From Phlegmacium glaucopus (Eukaryota > Basidiomycota > Agaricomycetes > Agaricales > Cortinariaceae): DNA of 64,000 nt. Positions 54,350-64,000 of this stretch are shown one piece after another. The notes below the pieces were generated by a model. The model saw nothing but the letters and a program-made list of their open reading frames with translations, had not been told where the DNA came from and did no database searches. Location of the stretch: contig MU130372.1 of NCBI GenBank assembly GCA_015039465.1, positions 246,210 to 310,209 on the forward strand, given 5' to 3'. Each line of letters starts with the position of its first letter. Within the stretch, counting starts at the first letter, position 1. Both the position numbers and the translations under genes were made by a program.

Positions 54350-55639
54350 ATGTCCCTCCTCGCTCTTTCCAAAATCATATCTCTCTTGCTTGCAATAACT
54401 CGGGTCATCGCCCAGAGCACTTTCCCAGCTACACCTCTAGCGTCAAAGCGTTTCGCTTACCCAACTGGAATTGTATGTCATTTATTTCTCGTTTACCTTG
54501 TTATACAAAATTTACGTGTATCACATAGCCTGCAAAAGTCGACACTGACGTTGGTCTTATTCGTGGTACCCAACTCGGCTATAATATTTGCAACTCGACC
54601 ACAGAAAATCAAAAGTCGCTGTGCCAAACCTCCATCTTCAACGGACTTGATGGTACTTGGCAACGTTTGATTTAACGTTTACTTACTTATTTTTTCAGAC
54701 TTCTGCCTATGGGCTCCTTCAGTAGCTAATAAGACTGTAGGCGAGGCCGAGGGCGAGATGGTTGCATGGTGCAGCAAGCCGGGTCATGGAACTCGCCTTA
54801 TCCCTGCTGGCGCCCTAACCGGTATCCAATTCCTGAAGACCCCTGATTATATCCAAATCGTTGGATTTCTTGACCAGACACTAGTTAACATTGCTGCTGG
54901 CGATTTTGGTGGTGAGATGGACCCACATGGCGCTGACCTTGTTTGTGTTTTTCTATTTATTTTCACCTCGGGGTATTTATTCTATTTATTCCTTGTTTAG
55001 CGCGGAAACCCTATGGGAGGTCTTTTGTATTCAACCAACTTCACGGGGTCTTATGTTCAAGTTATCGAATGGACCAAGTTTCAACTTTCCTTTCTCTTCA
55101 TCCTTCTCCCTCTGACAACATTTTCTTTTATTAGCTTCATCGGCGGTAATGCTTTCTGCTTGAAAGCCTGCAACCCTTCTGGTAACAACGCTGCGCAGTT
55201 TTGCCAACACATTTACGACCGTATCGGTTGTGCCTATAATGCTCCTAACGCTGCTCAAAACAAGGTCTTTGAATCCTGCGATGCGGAAAACGGTGATTTC
55301 CCAGGCGTCTACACATCGAACGGTGTCGTTCAAACCTACACTCAACCTGCCGAGTCCCTCGGTCCTATTACTACTCAACCATACAGCGTTCGCATTCCTT
55401 CGTCCTCGAAGTGCCAAACTTTCTCTAGCGCCGCACTTTTTACTGGTTTGCCACCTGTGTCTGCTACTTCATCGTCCTCTTCGGGTGCCTCTGGTAGCAG
55501 GCCTACTGGGCAGGCTGGAACGACGACTGGTAGTGCTAGACCTGCTCGTACTTCGACGGCTGATGCAACTGCCCTTTCCTCTTCTGGCTTCTCGGCTGTA
55601 ATTGGTGTCATTTTGGCTGCTCTCTTCCTATCATCATAA
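54350..55639 (+). CDS. Secreted GPI-anchored glycoprotein (macrophage-activating-glycoprotein-like family)
   Basis: Five exons fit: 54350-54472, 54529-54652, 54699-54940, 55001-55077 and 55135-55639, 356 residues. There is a signal peptide (MSLLALSKIISLLLAITRVI). The body has paired cysteines (QLGYNICN, SLCQTSIFNGLDDFCLWAP, MVAWCSKPGHGTRLIP, GNAFCLKACNPS, AAQFCQHIYDRIGCAYNAPN) and the family-typical end CDAENGDFPGVYTSNGVVQT with PAESLGPITTQPYSV. A Ser/Thr-rich stalk and a C-terminal hydrophobic stretch (SGFSAVIGVILAALFLSS) fit a GPI anchor. Basidiomycete relatives carry the name macrophage-activating glycoprotein; the native role is probably cell-wall related and is unproven. Confidence 0.85.
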
Positions 55640-57390
55640 AAGAATTTGGCTGGCGAGCAAGCACCTCATTGATATTTCTTGAAACTTGGACAACGTCGGT
55701 TATCATGCATCAGCCCTATCTACTGTACTATCAGTGTTTGTTGTATTCTATTGATGCCTTTATACTCTAAGTCAGACGCCACATGTTTGTAGATTTAGGA
55801 CATGTTTGGCTCCCTTGTCTCATACTATGAAAAAAATCTCGGTTCTTTGGGTTCTATCATGACGTTAAGTTTGATACAATTTTTGAAAATCGGTATACTG
55901 TGATAAGCTTAGATCAATGATCTGTCGAGCTTATGCCAGTGGATATAATATACAATCAAAACAATTGCGCATTTAGAAACTCAACTTGAAGTATGATCTT
56001 TTTGTAATGCTCGCTGTTCACGGTTGAGGTGAATCATACTTGCTATAGACTGTCAGTCCAGCATTTGGACATTGGAGACTCCAAGCAACGAAAATAGTCA
56101 GGAACAGAATAATGGTCGACATACGGGGGATACCCAGCCCTGAGTAAGTAGTTCGTGGATCTTGACCTGTCGGGTGAGTAGAATCGCCAATCCTGGGGTA
56201 CCGCATCAGTGGGCGACCGCTAACTTCCCACAACGCTAAAGTCGTTTGCATATCAAATTTCACAACGTTTTATTTTTTCAACTGCTTATTCGAGCCTGGG
56301 GGCCCCGAGTTTTGAAAATCAACACGGGGTAGAATTTCCTTCTCTTCTCACTCCCTCCTATCAAGACACCGGTATTCATTCATGGCTTTAGCAAACAAAA
56401 GATGCAGTACTAAGCATATATTATTTAGCCCCCAAATGAGCCTATGAGAGTCGATTTCGCACGTGTGGTAAACTTTGATTATTTCCAACACATTCTTGTA
56501 AAGATGATCGAAAGAGCAGAGACGATGTTCATTTTATATATTTATTCATCATATTTGATTTTATTCTTGCAATTGGCGACATTTGATATGAAAAATAGAT
56601 AAAACCCTTCTTTTCCTGTCCATTGAGCTTTCATTATCTGCTCCGACCGTCCGACGCGTTCGGACAGATGTTACAGTGCAATAAAAATAGATTCTCGAAG
56701 GAATTTTTGGTTAATAATTTTAAGCAGTGGTAGACCCAGTGCTACGGATTCAACCTTCAACCTTCAATTCCCGGTGCCCCCTCGGAGTCATTGGTATTAG
56801 TTTCGATGGATGGAGCTATTCATGTAGATATTTGTAGATGTTATGCAAATGTATTGCGACAGAAAAGTTAAAATCCACATGACATTCACACGATAGTACA
56901 TCATCATCATTAACTGTCAACATGATTCACACACCATTCGGTTCTTACTGAGAGTAACCGCAAGAAACGGCTCACCTTTCAGACACTATTCGAGTGTCTA
57001 CCTTAGAGTGCTAGTCTTCAGTCTAGTTTCAATGTAACGTCATACCCGCCCTAAATCGTTCGTTACACAGTGCGATACTTGGTCATAATATTTCTAGATC
57101 AGCGTCTACTTGTCGACTTCGTCTCGACGTCTTGGTCGTTCCCTCTGCGAACAACTCTGGGAAGCTAGCCACGCCAAGCTGAGAAATTTCATGAAGAGGG
57201 TGTCCCTGCTTGCACTGCTTTTGAACCAATTTTGAACGGCCTGTTTGGCGAGACTCGGCTAAGGCTCAACGTGTATAAGATATATAGGATACTCAGAGTC
57301 TTTACCTCAATCCCTAGATATTCTTTACCCTGGGTTGTTGCTACTTATTCCTTCAGGGATGAAGACCAAAAATCTCACTGTCTAGCCGAA
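55640..57390. other. long intergenic region before IDO-2
   Basis: A minus-strand frame at 56,018-56,263 (81 codons) has one hydrophobic stretch (MSTIILFLTIFVAWSL) but no family match, and I leave it uncalled. The last 150 bases share blocks with the IDO-1 promoter (CGGCTAAG, ATATATAGGATAC). Confidence 0.4.
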
Positions 57391-58710
57391 ATGGCCACCG
57401 TCGCTCAGCTGTTCGATATCGACCAACGTACTGGGTTCATGCCCTCCTACCCGCCGCTGGGACGTTTGCCACAGCTTTGGGAAGACTGGGAAATAGTTCT
57501 AGACGCAGCGGTGGAGAGTAAGTTGCAAGTAGGGGATAAATTAGGTCTCACTGAAGAAGAAAGAGCCATTTCGAAACGATGGCGAGAAAGAGTGCGAGCG
57601 GTAAGTACAAGCTTAATGAGTGTAACATCCTTATCCTCAATTGTCGGTTTGTAGTTGCCTACGTTACCCGTTGCCGAATTGCTCAGCTCTGTGGTCATTC
57701 TTCGCCGGTCTCATCTAGTGCTGACTTTCATCCTCCACTTCTATGTCCAAACCATTCCACCATCAGACTCTTTGTCCATACCTCGCTCCATCTCCCTCCC
57801 CCTCCTACAGATCGCGAAGAAACTGGACATCCCGCCGGTGCTCACATACTCCGACACCGTCTTGTACAACTGGACTTTCAAAAAAAACCCCGAATCTAGC
57901 GATGTCGTTCCAGACTTGGGAAACATTCGCTCACAGACGATGTTTACGGGACTCGTAGACGAAGAGGAATTTTACCTCTGTTCTGCCCGTATTGAATTGC
58001 GCGGAGTCGAAATTTTGGAGATGATGCGATTGACGATGGATGAAACATTTATAGGAGACACCACTGCCGTTCAACGTATCGCCGAATATCTGAACACTAT
58101 CGCAGGTGCCCTTTGCGAACTTAAATCGCTCCTTCTTAATGTAAAGGACCTATGCGATCCCGATGTTTATTATAAAAAGGTTCGACCGTGGTTCCGAGGC
58201 GAAGACTCTTTGGATACCCAAAGGAAATGGATATTCGAAGGAGTAGACGAGGATCCAGAGCTCCGTCCTCCTACGGAAGTATCAGGACCAAGCGCCGGAC
58301 AGAGCTCGATAATCCATGTCTTCGACATATTTCTAGGAGTTGATCACCAAACCACGTCTCCGGGAAAACCTTCTTTCATGTCACGTATGCAATCATACAT
58401 GCCTAAAAACCATCGAATGTTCCTCGACCATCTCAAATCTAACCCACGTCCGTTGCGTATGTTTGTGAAATACAGCAATGACGAAGCTTTATTGGTAGCT
58501 TTCAATCGTGCAGTTTTGGCGTTGAAAGAGTTTCGTGATGCTCATATGATCATTGCGACGCTATATATCTTGGGTCCAGCAAGGCGGGAAGCGAAATACA
58601 GAATGGAGGCTAGTACCTCACGTCAGCCGATGAAGGGGACTGGAGGTACAGATTTGGTCAAATTTTTGAAGGACACACGGAATCGCACCAAGGAAACAAT
58701 TATAGATTAA
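57391..58710 (+). CDS. Indoleamine 2,3-dioxygenase (IDO-2 of the duplicated pair)
   Basis: Exons 57391-57600 and 57655-58710 give 421 residues, with the intron at the same codon as in IDO-1. The start is MATVAQLFDIDQRTGFM. All signatures of IDO-1 are kept: LYNWTFKKNPES, VRPWFRGEDS, SGPSAGQSSIIHVFDIFLGV, MPKNHRMFLDHLKSNPRPLR, the heme-ligand region EFRDAHMIIATLYILGPA and GTGGTDLVKFLKDTRNRTKE. Differences from IDO-1 are scattered and conservative; it ends seven residues earlier and lacks part of the SVSSTP loop. The reading frame is intact, so both copies may be functional tryptophan dioxygenases. Confidence 0.93.
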
Positions 58711-59374
58711 TGCTCTGATTATGTAGATAGATTGATGTTCTAGATCTTATACACTTGGAGTCTAGGACGGTTGTCCCCCTTGCACGACTTGTCTACTTGT
58801 ATTCAGTTTATAAATGTCGAGGAGGTAATATATTCCAAACAATGATCCGATGACTCGATTTACAGTTTTGCATAAATAATTGCGGCATCATTTTGACGTG
58901 CCGCTGTTTGTTTGGTCCCAGTGTGACAAAGGGTCCTTCCAAATCACTCATTGACCCTGGAGATGGCAGAATCATAAATACTGAATTGTGGCTGCTCTTT
59001 TTCTGATGAGTAGATGCGTATATAGTTAGGATACAAGCCCAGTTTTCAAGCAGTTATGGACTATACATTCATTATTTTCGTCCTAATTGACTGATGGTCA
59101 CATAATACCAAATAGTGAAGAAAATGACAGCGGCAATATGTGGCGGCAATGTGGCGGCAATTATTATGCAAAGCACTGTAAGTAAGTAAACGTTTCGTAT
59201 TGAGTGTCGTCGACGGCTGACAGGACAACTTTTATGTATGGTGCCTGCCACCGCCTGGTTTGTGCCTTGTTCCCAAATACATAAGAATGTGACATTGGAA
59301 GCGCTCTCACAAACGATCCGAGTCCTTTCCCATCCACAGTTAATCAAGTGCAAATTCAAAGAATAAACCAAAGG
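58711..59374. other. spacer and promoter of the second secreted-protein gene
   Basis: No ORF supported. Short blocks before the ATG match those before 50,014 (TACATAAGAA.G, GCGCTCTCACA against ACGCTCTCACA). Confidence 0.45.
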
Positions 59375-60133
59375 ATGCTTCGTCATTTGTTCTCTCTGGT
59401 GCTGGTGGCGGTGCTAGCCTTGCTTTCAGCGGCGTCTCCAAGTGCGGCTATAAATAAACCAACTCTGGTCAATTTACGAATTGAAGGATTGGAGAAGACC
59501 ATTTTCGAGGGGACCCTGCTTACTCGAGGCCACAATGTGACTACAGTCTCTGGTGGAACTCATCATTGCGATGGGACGAACAACAATGCAAATCCTCAGC
59601 CAGGTCCCACTTGTACCAGTGCGTTGGACGATGCAGCCACCAGGCATGGTTTCACTTTTGATGGGTATGTCCAACTATCTTCTCATTTCAGGTGGCTAAC
59701 CCTTGGCGTCAAACACGGTTTTAGTACTTTTTTTACACAATTTGACGATTTCTTCATCACCTCCATCGACGGAGATGCGCAGACAGCCACACAATTTTGG
59801 GGTCTACTCCTCAATTTCCAGTTCACACCAGTTGGAGGTTGTCAACAGGAAGTCAAATTGGACGACGATATCCTATTTGCATTCGATGCTTTCAACAAAG
59901 CACACTTCTTAAAGCTAACCGGTCCACACACCGCACGTGTTGGTCACGCAGTAATCCTCACTGTAACAGACGGACAGAATGGTGGTGCAGTAGCTGGGGC
60001 AGTCGTGGATGGAAACGTCAGTGATGCCAATGGACATGTATCAGTCACCTTTACGAAACTCGGTCCGAGTGAGGTGAAGGCGGAGAAATCGGATTCAATT
60101 CGTTCGAACCGGCTTATTATCCTGGTCATCTAG
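59375..60133 (+). CDS. Secreted DUF4430-like protein, copy 2
   Basis: Exons 59375-59664 and 59725-60133 give 232 residues. It has a signal peptide (MLRHLFSLVLVAVLALLSAA), LVNLRIEGLEKTIFEG, GGTHHCDGTNNNANPQPGPT, then DDFFITSIDG, TATQFWGLLLNFQFTPVGGC, KLDDDILFAFDAFNKAHF and the Ig-like tail TVTDGQNGGAVAGAVVDGNV ... TFTKLGPSEVKAEKSDSIRS. The intron is 60 bases, a multiple of three, and contains no stop, so an unspliced message would encode 20 extra residues; in copy 1 the intron is 70 bases and would break the frame. Function unknown. Confidence 0.85.
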   Translation: MLRHLFSLVLVAVLALLSAASPSAAINKPTLVNLRIEGLEKTIFEGTLLTRGHNVTTVSGGTHHCDGTNNNANPQPGPTCTSALDDAATRHGFTFDGYVQLSSHFRWLTLGVKHGFSTFFTQFDDFFITSIDGDAQTATQFWGLLLNFQFTPVGGCQQEVKLDDDILFAFDAFNKAHFLKLTGPHTARVGHAVILTVTDGQNGGAVAGAVVDGNVSDANGHVSVTFTKLGPSEVKAEKSDSIRSNRLIILVI

Positions 60134-61106
60134 TAATCTGTTGAAAGAAAAGTGTGTTGATTCCTTCTATAAATGAGAAAGTGATAACTCAAGTTTCAAA
60201 CTTTATTAGAAAGACCGCATTCACCACAAATGTCGATGATGCAAGTCTTTGAGGTTTTCTTTTTTACGGAGAGTTGGGGTTGCAGTCGTTGGACGGCCGT
60301 GTTTTTAAGACGAACTTTCTCTTTCTAATTTAATTTTACGTTAATTGCACGCAGAGGTTCGGCTGATATTAGGGAAGATGAGCTGACAGTCTCAAGTACC
60401 GAACTTTGACAATTCTTCGCCTTTCCAATTTCATAGCAAAGAGGCGAGCTCTTCAGCAATGAATAGTACCTGATCCAAATGAAGTGCAGGCGGTAAGTAC
60501 AAGCTTAATGCACAGGCGTGGGTGTCATATCCATTAATAAGTACCTTGTAATAGTCCCAAACGATTGATCAAAAACGGCCACTAAGTGCTTATGTTATAT
60601 AAATGTCATTCATCCTTATACATCGTCCCTCCCTCCCCCACTTACAAGAGCCGCTGATTTGTACTTCCCCCTCCCTTTTTATACTTCACCCCTCCCTCTT
60701 GCAGATTTGTACTTCACCCTCCTCATCGTAAAAAAGTCTAAAAATTTGGATCGGTTTCTACAAGTCCCGACCGGTCCCGTCCGGTCCCGTCGGTCTCGGT
60801 CGGTCCGGTTCCAATAAAAAAAGACTACACCCGTCCAGTTCTTCTCGCTATGCTAGCTCTTCGGAAGGTTGTCACCATGTTAGTGCAATCTATTGGAGAT
60901 GCCACTACCTTGTCACAGCCAACCACAACTTTTACCTCGCAACCCCTACTTATACCCACTACCTTACCTGACCTCGAAAAACGTCCCTTTGCGTAGATAC
61001 CATCCTCGTTTGTCACAGCTCTTACCTTACTACCCCTGCCACTAACCCTCCTGGGTCCTCTGCAGATCCCTACATTTGCGTGGTAAAAGCGCCAAAGTGT
61101 TGGAAA
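60134..61106. other. 3' flank of the duplication and low-complexity sequence
   Basis: 60,145-60,360 matches 50,805-51,015. A 21-base block at about 60,490-60,510 (GCGGTAAGTACAAGCTTAATG less its last base) repeats the exon-intron junction of IDO-2. 60,765-60,815 is a GGTCCCGTC/GGTC(T/C)CG low-complexity run. 60,953-61,010 shares CCACTACCTTA.CTGACCTCG and CGTCCCTT with 61,786-61,830, a small dispersed repeat. No gene. Confidence 0.45.
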
Positions 61107-61290
61107 CGTCATATGAGCGCCTACGAGTGTATAGTAACGCCTATGAACGTCTAGTAGCGTCCAGTAGCGTCTAGTAACGTCTAGTAACGTCCAGTAGCGT
61201 GTATGAGCGTGTATGAGCGTCGAGTAACGTCTTGTGAACGTCTAGTAGCGTCTACGAACGTCAGTAGTGGTTGTAAGCGTAATAGTAAGC
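61107..61290. repeat. 10-bp minisatellite
   Basis: About 15-18 degenerate copies of CGTCTAGTA(A/G) follow each other (variants CGTCCAGTAG, CGTGTATGAG, CGTCTACGAA). Confidence 0.85.
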
Positions 61291-63045
61291 GTCAACGGTC
61301 GACAAGAACGTTAGTAATTTGTGCTGAGTTTGTTTCCAGTGAGTCCACTGACATAATGAGTAGTGGAAATAAAAATAGAACAGAGGAAATAAACCGAGAA
61401 TAGAGGATACAAAGTAATGGTTTGATGGCCTGGGTACACTGAGGCGAAATTGGGTGTAAAATGTAAGAACAAAGTGGAAAGGCGTGAATCGATAACGATC
61501 AATGATATAATAATCGTCATCGTTCATCCCATTGTTCTCTTCTCCCCCTCTCTGTTTTAATGGTGTGAAAACTAGGGTGGAAACCTTGCAGCATGATTCG
61601 ATGAGAACGTGAGGAAGTTTTAGTAGAGTGTCCGAAGCGAAAAAGACGCGAAATAGAGCGTGAAATTTCGCTTGGAAGCGTGGAGTATTTTGGAGTGACA
61701 GTGGATAACTTCTCTTGATGTAGTTGGGGTGCTTGATGCATGATGAACGCCAGACAGGGGTGGCGGTCATGTAGTTGCCCGAACCCACTACCTTATCTGA
61801 CCTCGAAAAGCGTCCCTTCGAGCAGATACCACGTTCCCTTGCTCCGTCCGACCCCAAAAAACTTAAGTAAACTATACAGCAACAAACTTTGTCCGCTAGT
61901 CCTAAAACTACGCCCAAGATACGGACAGCTATTGGGAGAAAAACTACACCCAAGACACAACCAACTCTTCAGTGGAGTCCGTAACGTGCATAGCAACAAC
62001 CCATGTCCATGAAGTGGTTGGTACCAGGAGTTGTTGGGCTACAGTCTGAGTCCAGGACTTGAGTAGTTGCTGAGCCTGAGTGGTTAACACTGAAGATGGT
62101 AGCTCAGATGGTTATATAGATGGGAGCTCCTCGTCCTAAGCCGACCTCACTACCAGGAACCTGGGTTCCTGGACTTACCTTTACCGAGGCCTAGCTGAAG
62201 GTGGGGCCTGGAACTACCAACGTAGGAACTCTTTCTCTTACAGGGGTAGTGCCCTGGGGCAGTTGCTTTCGGCCGATCAAGTTTCCTCCAGTATGGAGAT
62301 TGGTGTTTCCTACGCGACCACCAGAATGGTCTAACCAACCTCAGCCGAGCTTTTATAAATCTCCTCCTATAACTACGCTGCCCAACCTCCCTCACGGAAC
62401 GCTACACCCACTTCAAACTTTTTCTTCACCCAAACAGTCTTTGTAGGAGCCACTCAAACTTTGGACTTTAAGGTATGTACAATAACTGGGGGAACGTCGT
62501 TGCAAACTGTCGATTTAATGCTGGACGACAAGAAAGGTTTACCGAAGTTCGTGCGTTTATAGTGCGGAACGGTCAATAACTCCTGCTCCCTCACAAACGC
62601 TAGGTCACCAACTTAACCACCTTGTCGGAAGTCGGTCTCACCGCTGCTCCAGGAGTCCGCCCCTGTCCTCGGAAAGGGAATGGCAAAAGACAGTACCTGT
62701 TCTCGCTACTGTACTCACCCGACTCCTTTCCTCCTGGCAGCCCCGACCAATGACAGGAGGACCCCGACTTTACCACCCGTCTCCATGCTCTATGACTACA
62801 TGCTACCCCCCTCCGCCATGAGCTGTACTCCTTAACAAAACTTTTGAAACACAGCGTTCCATTGTTTGCGTTTCGGTGTTTTCTACCCCCAGCACCCTGG
62901 TTTTTTTCTTTCTAACAGCCAACTTGCAACTGTAGACCAAGAACACGAGAGTAGAGAGTAGGACGACATGGTATAAAAACAGCAAACAAACAAACAACAA
63001 ATATAACTCTCAACTTTAGTATACAAAAACCTTGCGCGACTGTAT
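61291..63045. other. intergenic, no gene supported
   Basis: The minus-strand frame 61,261-61,953 and the frames near 62,150-62,450 have no family resemblance. The words shared between 60,953 and 61,786 (translated on the minus strand as KGRFSRS(G/D)KVVG) suggest a repeat family, not a gene. Confidence 0.4.
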
Positions 63046-64000
63046 AAACATCTTACTATTCCCAATTCGATCTTAAACATCTTACGCGGCCGCTTCATGT
63101 TTACTCATCTTAAACACCTTATTATCCTACCGCTTCATGTTTACTCATCATAAACATTTACTCTCCACCGTTTTATATTTAGACGTAAACATCTTACGTT
63201 CCGACTTCATATTTATCCATAATAAACATCTTCTCCTCTCCCTGCTACATGTTTAAGACATCAAAAACATATTTTACCCACATACCCTTCATGTTTAAAC
63301 ATTTTGTCACTCCCCGGTTACATGTTTGATTCATATAAACATCTTGTCCTTCCGCTACATGTTTGCTATTGTAAACATTTTACGTTCCCACTGCATGTTC
63401 ACCATCATAAACATCTTGTCGTTCCCTACTACATATTTAAGTCAAAAACATCTTTCCTGTCCTCGGCTTACACTTCATGTTCACTTATTATAAACATCTT
63501 GCCGTTCCCTGCCACTCCTACTACATGTTTAAGTTTTAAATATCTTTCCTTAGTGTCCCCGGCTTATGCTTCATGTTCATTTCGTAAATATGTTTGCCGT
63601 TCCCAGCTATATGTTTGATTCATATAAACATCTTGTCGTTCCCTACTATAGCTACATATTTAAGTTAAAAACATCTTTCCTGTCCCCGGCTTACACTTCA
63701 TGTTCACTTATTATAAACATCTTGCCGTCCCCTGCCACTCCTACTACATGTTTAAGTTAAAAACATCTTACCTGCTCCCGGGTTTAAACATCTTTCCTTA
63801 GTGTCCCCGGTTTAATGTTTAATATGTTGAAAACAAATAAGCATACGCTTCATGTTCACTTACCATAAACATCTTACCATTCCCTACTACATGTTTCATC
63901 TTTCCTCCCACTGTTTTATGTTTAAACATCTAACCAACACACTTCATGTTTTCCCCTCCCACTTCGTGTTTAGTTGTTCCCCTGCTCTACTTCATATTTT
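63046..64000. repeat. Hairpin-bearing minisatellite array, about 22 units, open at the window end
   Basis: Units of roughly 35-47 bases run to the end of the window, each with TAAACATCTT, a pyrimidine-rich CGTTCCC-type spacer, and (T)ACATGTTTA or TTCATGTTTA. ATGTTTA and TAAACAT are inverse complements, so every unit border can fold. A two-unit block of about 90 bases at 63,446-63,536 recurs at 63,668-63,759, a higher-order repeat of about 222 bases. No coding capacity. Confidence 0.88.

Noticed and set aside
56018..56263. 81-residue protein with one hydrophobic segment
   Set aside because: No homologue recognised, no splice partners, in a gene-poor stretch; chance ORF is more likely.
60485..60512. 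A fourth IDO fragment
   Set aside because: Only about 20 bases match an IDO-2 exon-intron junction; no coding part is present nearby.
63046..64000. CRISPR-like array of repeats and spacers
   Set aside because: Units vary in length and sequence throughout, spacers are themselves repeated, and the organism is a fungus.

Overview
The window reads as nuclear DNA of a mushroom-forming basidiomycete (Agaricomycetes). The genes carry many short GT..AG introns of 50-80 bases. There is a STAND NTPase with kinesin-light-chain-type TPRs, a Plavaka transposase, a DUF6532 gene, fungal indoleamine 2,3-dioxygenases, a MYND protein, and an intron-containing tRNA-Leu(CAA). I cannot name the species.

The window has two compartments. 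Positions 1 to about 34,600 are a repeat-rich, AT-rich and largely decayed region. It holds the 3' end of one NLR-like TPR gene (1-665) and a nearly complete paralogue (14,048-18,251) with one frameshift. Around them are a family of hAT-type MITEs with 8-bp target duplications, TA-flanked MITEs, a Tc1/mariner transposase relic, solo LTRs with 5-bp target duplications, a decayed pob3 (FACT subunit) copy, a perfect 149-bp palindrome and a long foldback element. The centrepiece is a 5.85-kb Plavaka-type DNA transposon (20,487-26,340). Its ends can be set to the base because it sits inside the RNase H-proximal coding region of a LINE whose two halves (26,341-28,190 and 19,941-20,486, minus strand) rejoin in frame when the insert is removed. 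The element carries two divergent genes: the Plavaka transposase (minus) and a DUF6532 protein (plus).

From about 34,900 on, normal genes prevail: a secreted berberine-bridge-type FAD oxidase, a membrane protein with one TM helix, a MYND zinc-finger protein, a tRNA-Leu, an HMG-like chromatin protein divergent from a GPI-anchored glycoprotein, and a tandem segmental duplication. Each duplicated unit contains an indoleamine 2,3-dioxygenase (47,478 and 57,391) followed by a small secreted DUF4430-like protein (50,014 and 59,375). A third, broken IDO copy lies upstream on the opposite strand (45,560-46,730). The right edge is an array of about 22 hairpin-forming minisatellite units that runs off the window.

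Functional links supported by the sequence are few: the two genes of the Plavaka element share one promoter region, and the IDO and secreted-protein genes were duplicated together. Exon borders were placed by eye from splice motifs and family conservation, so small errors are possible.
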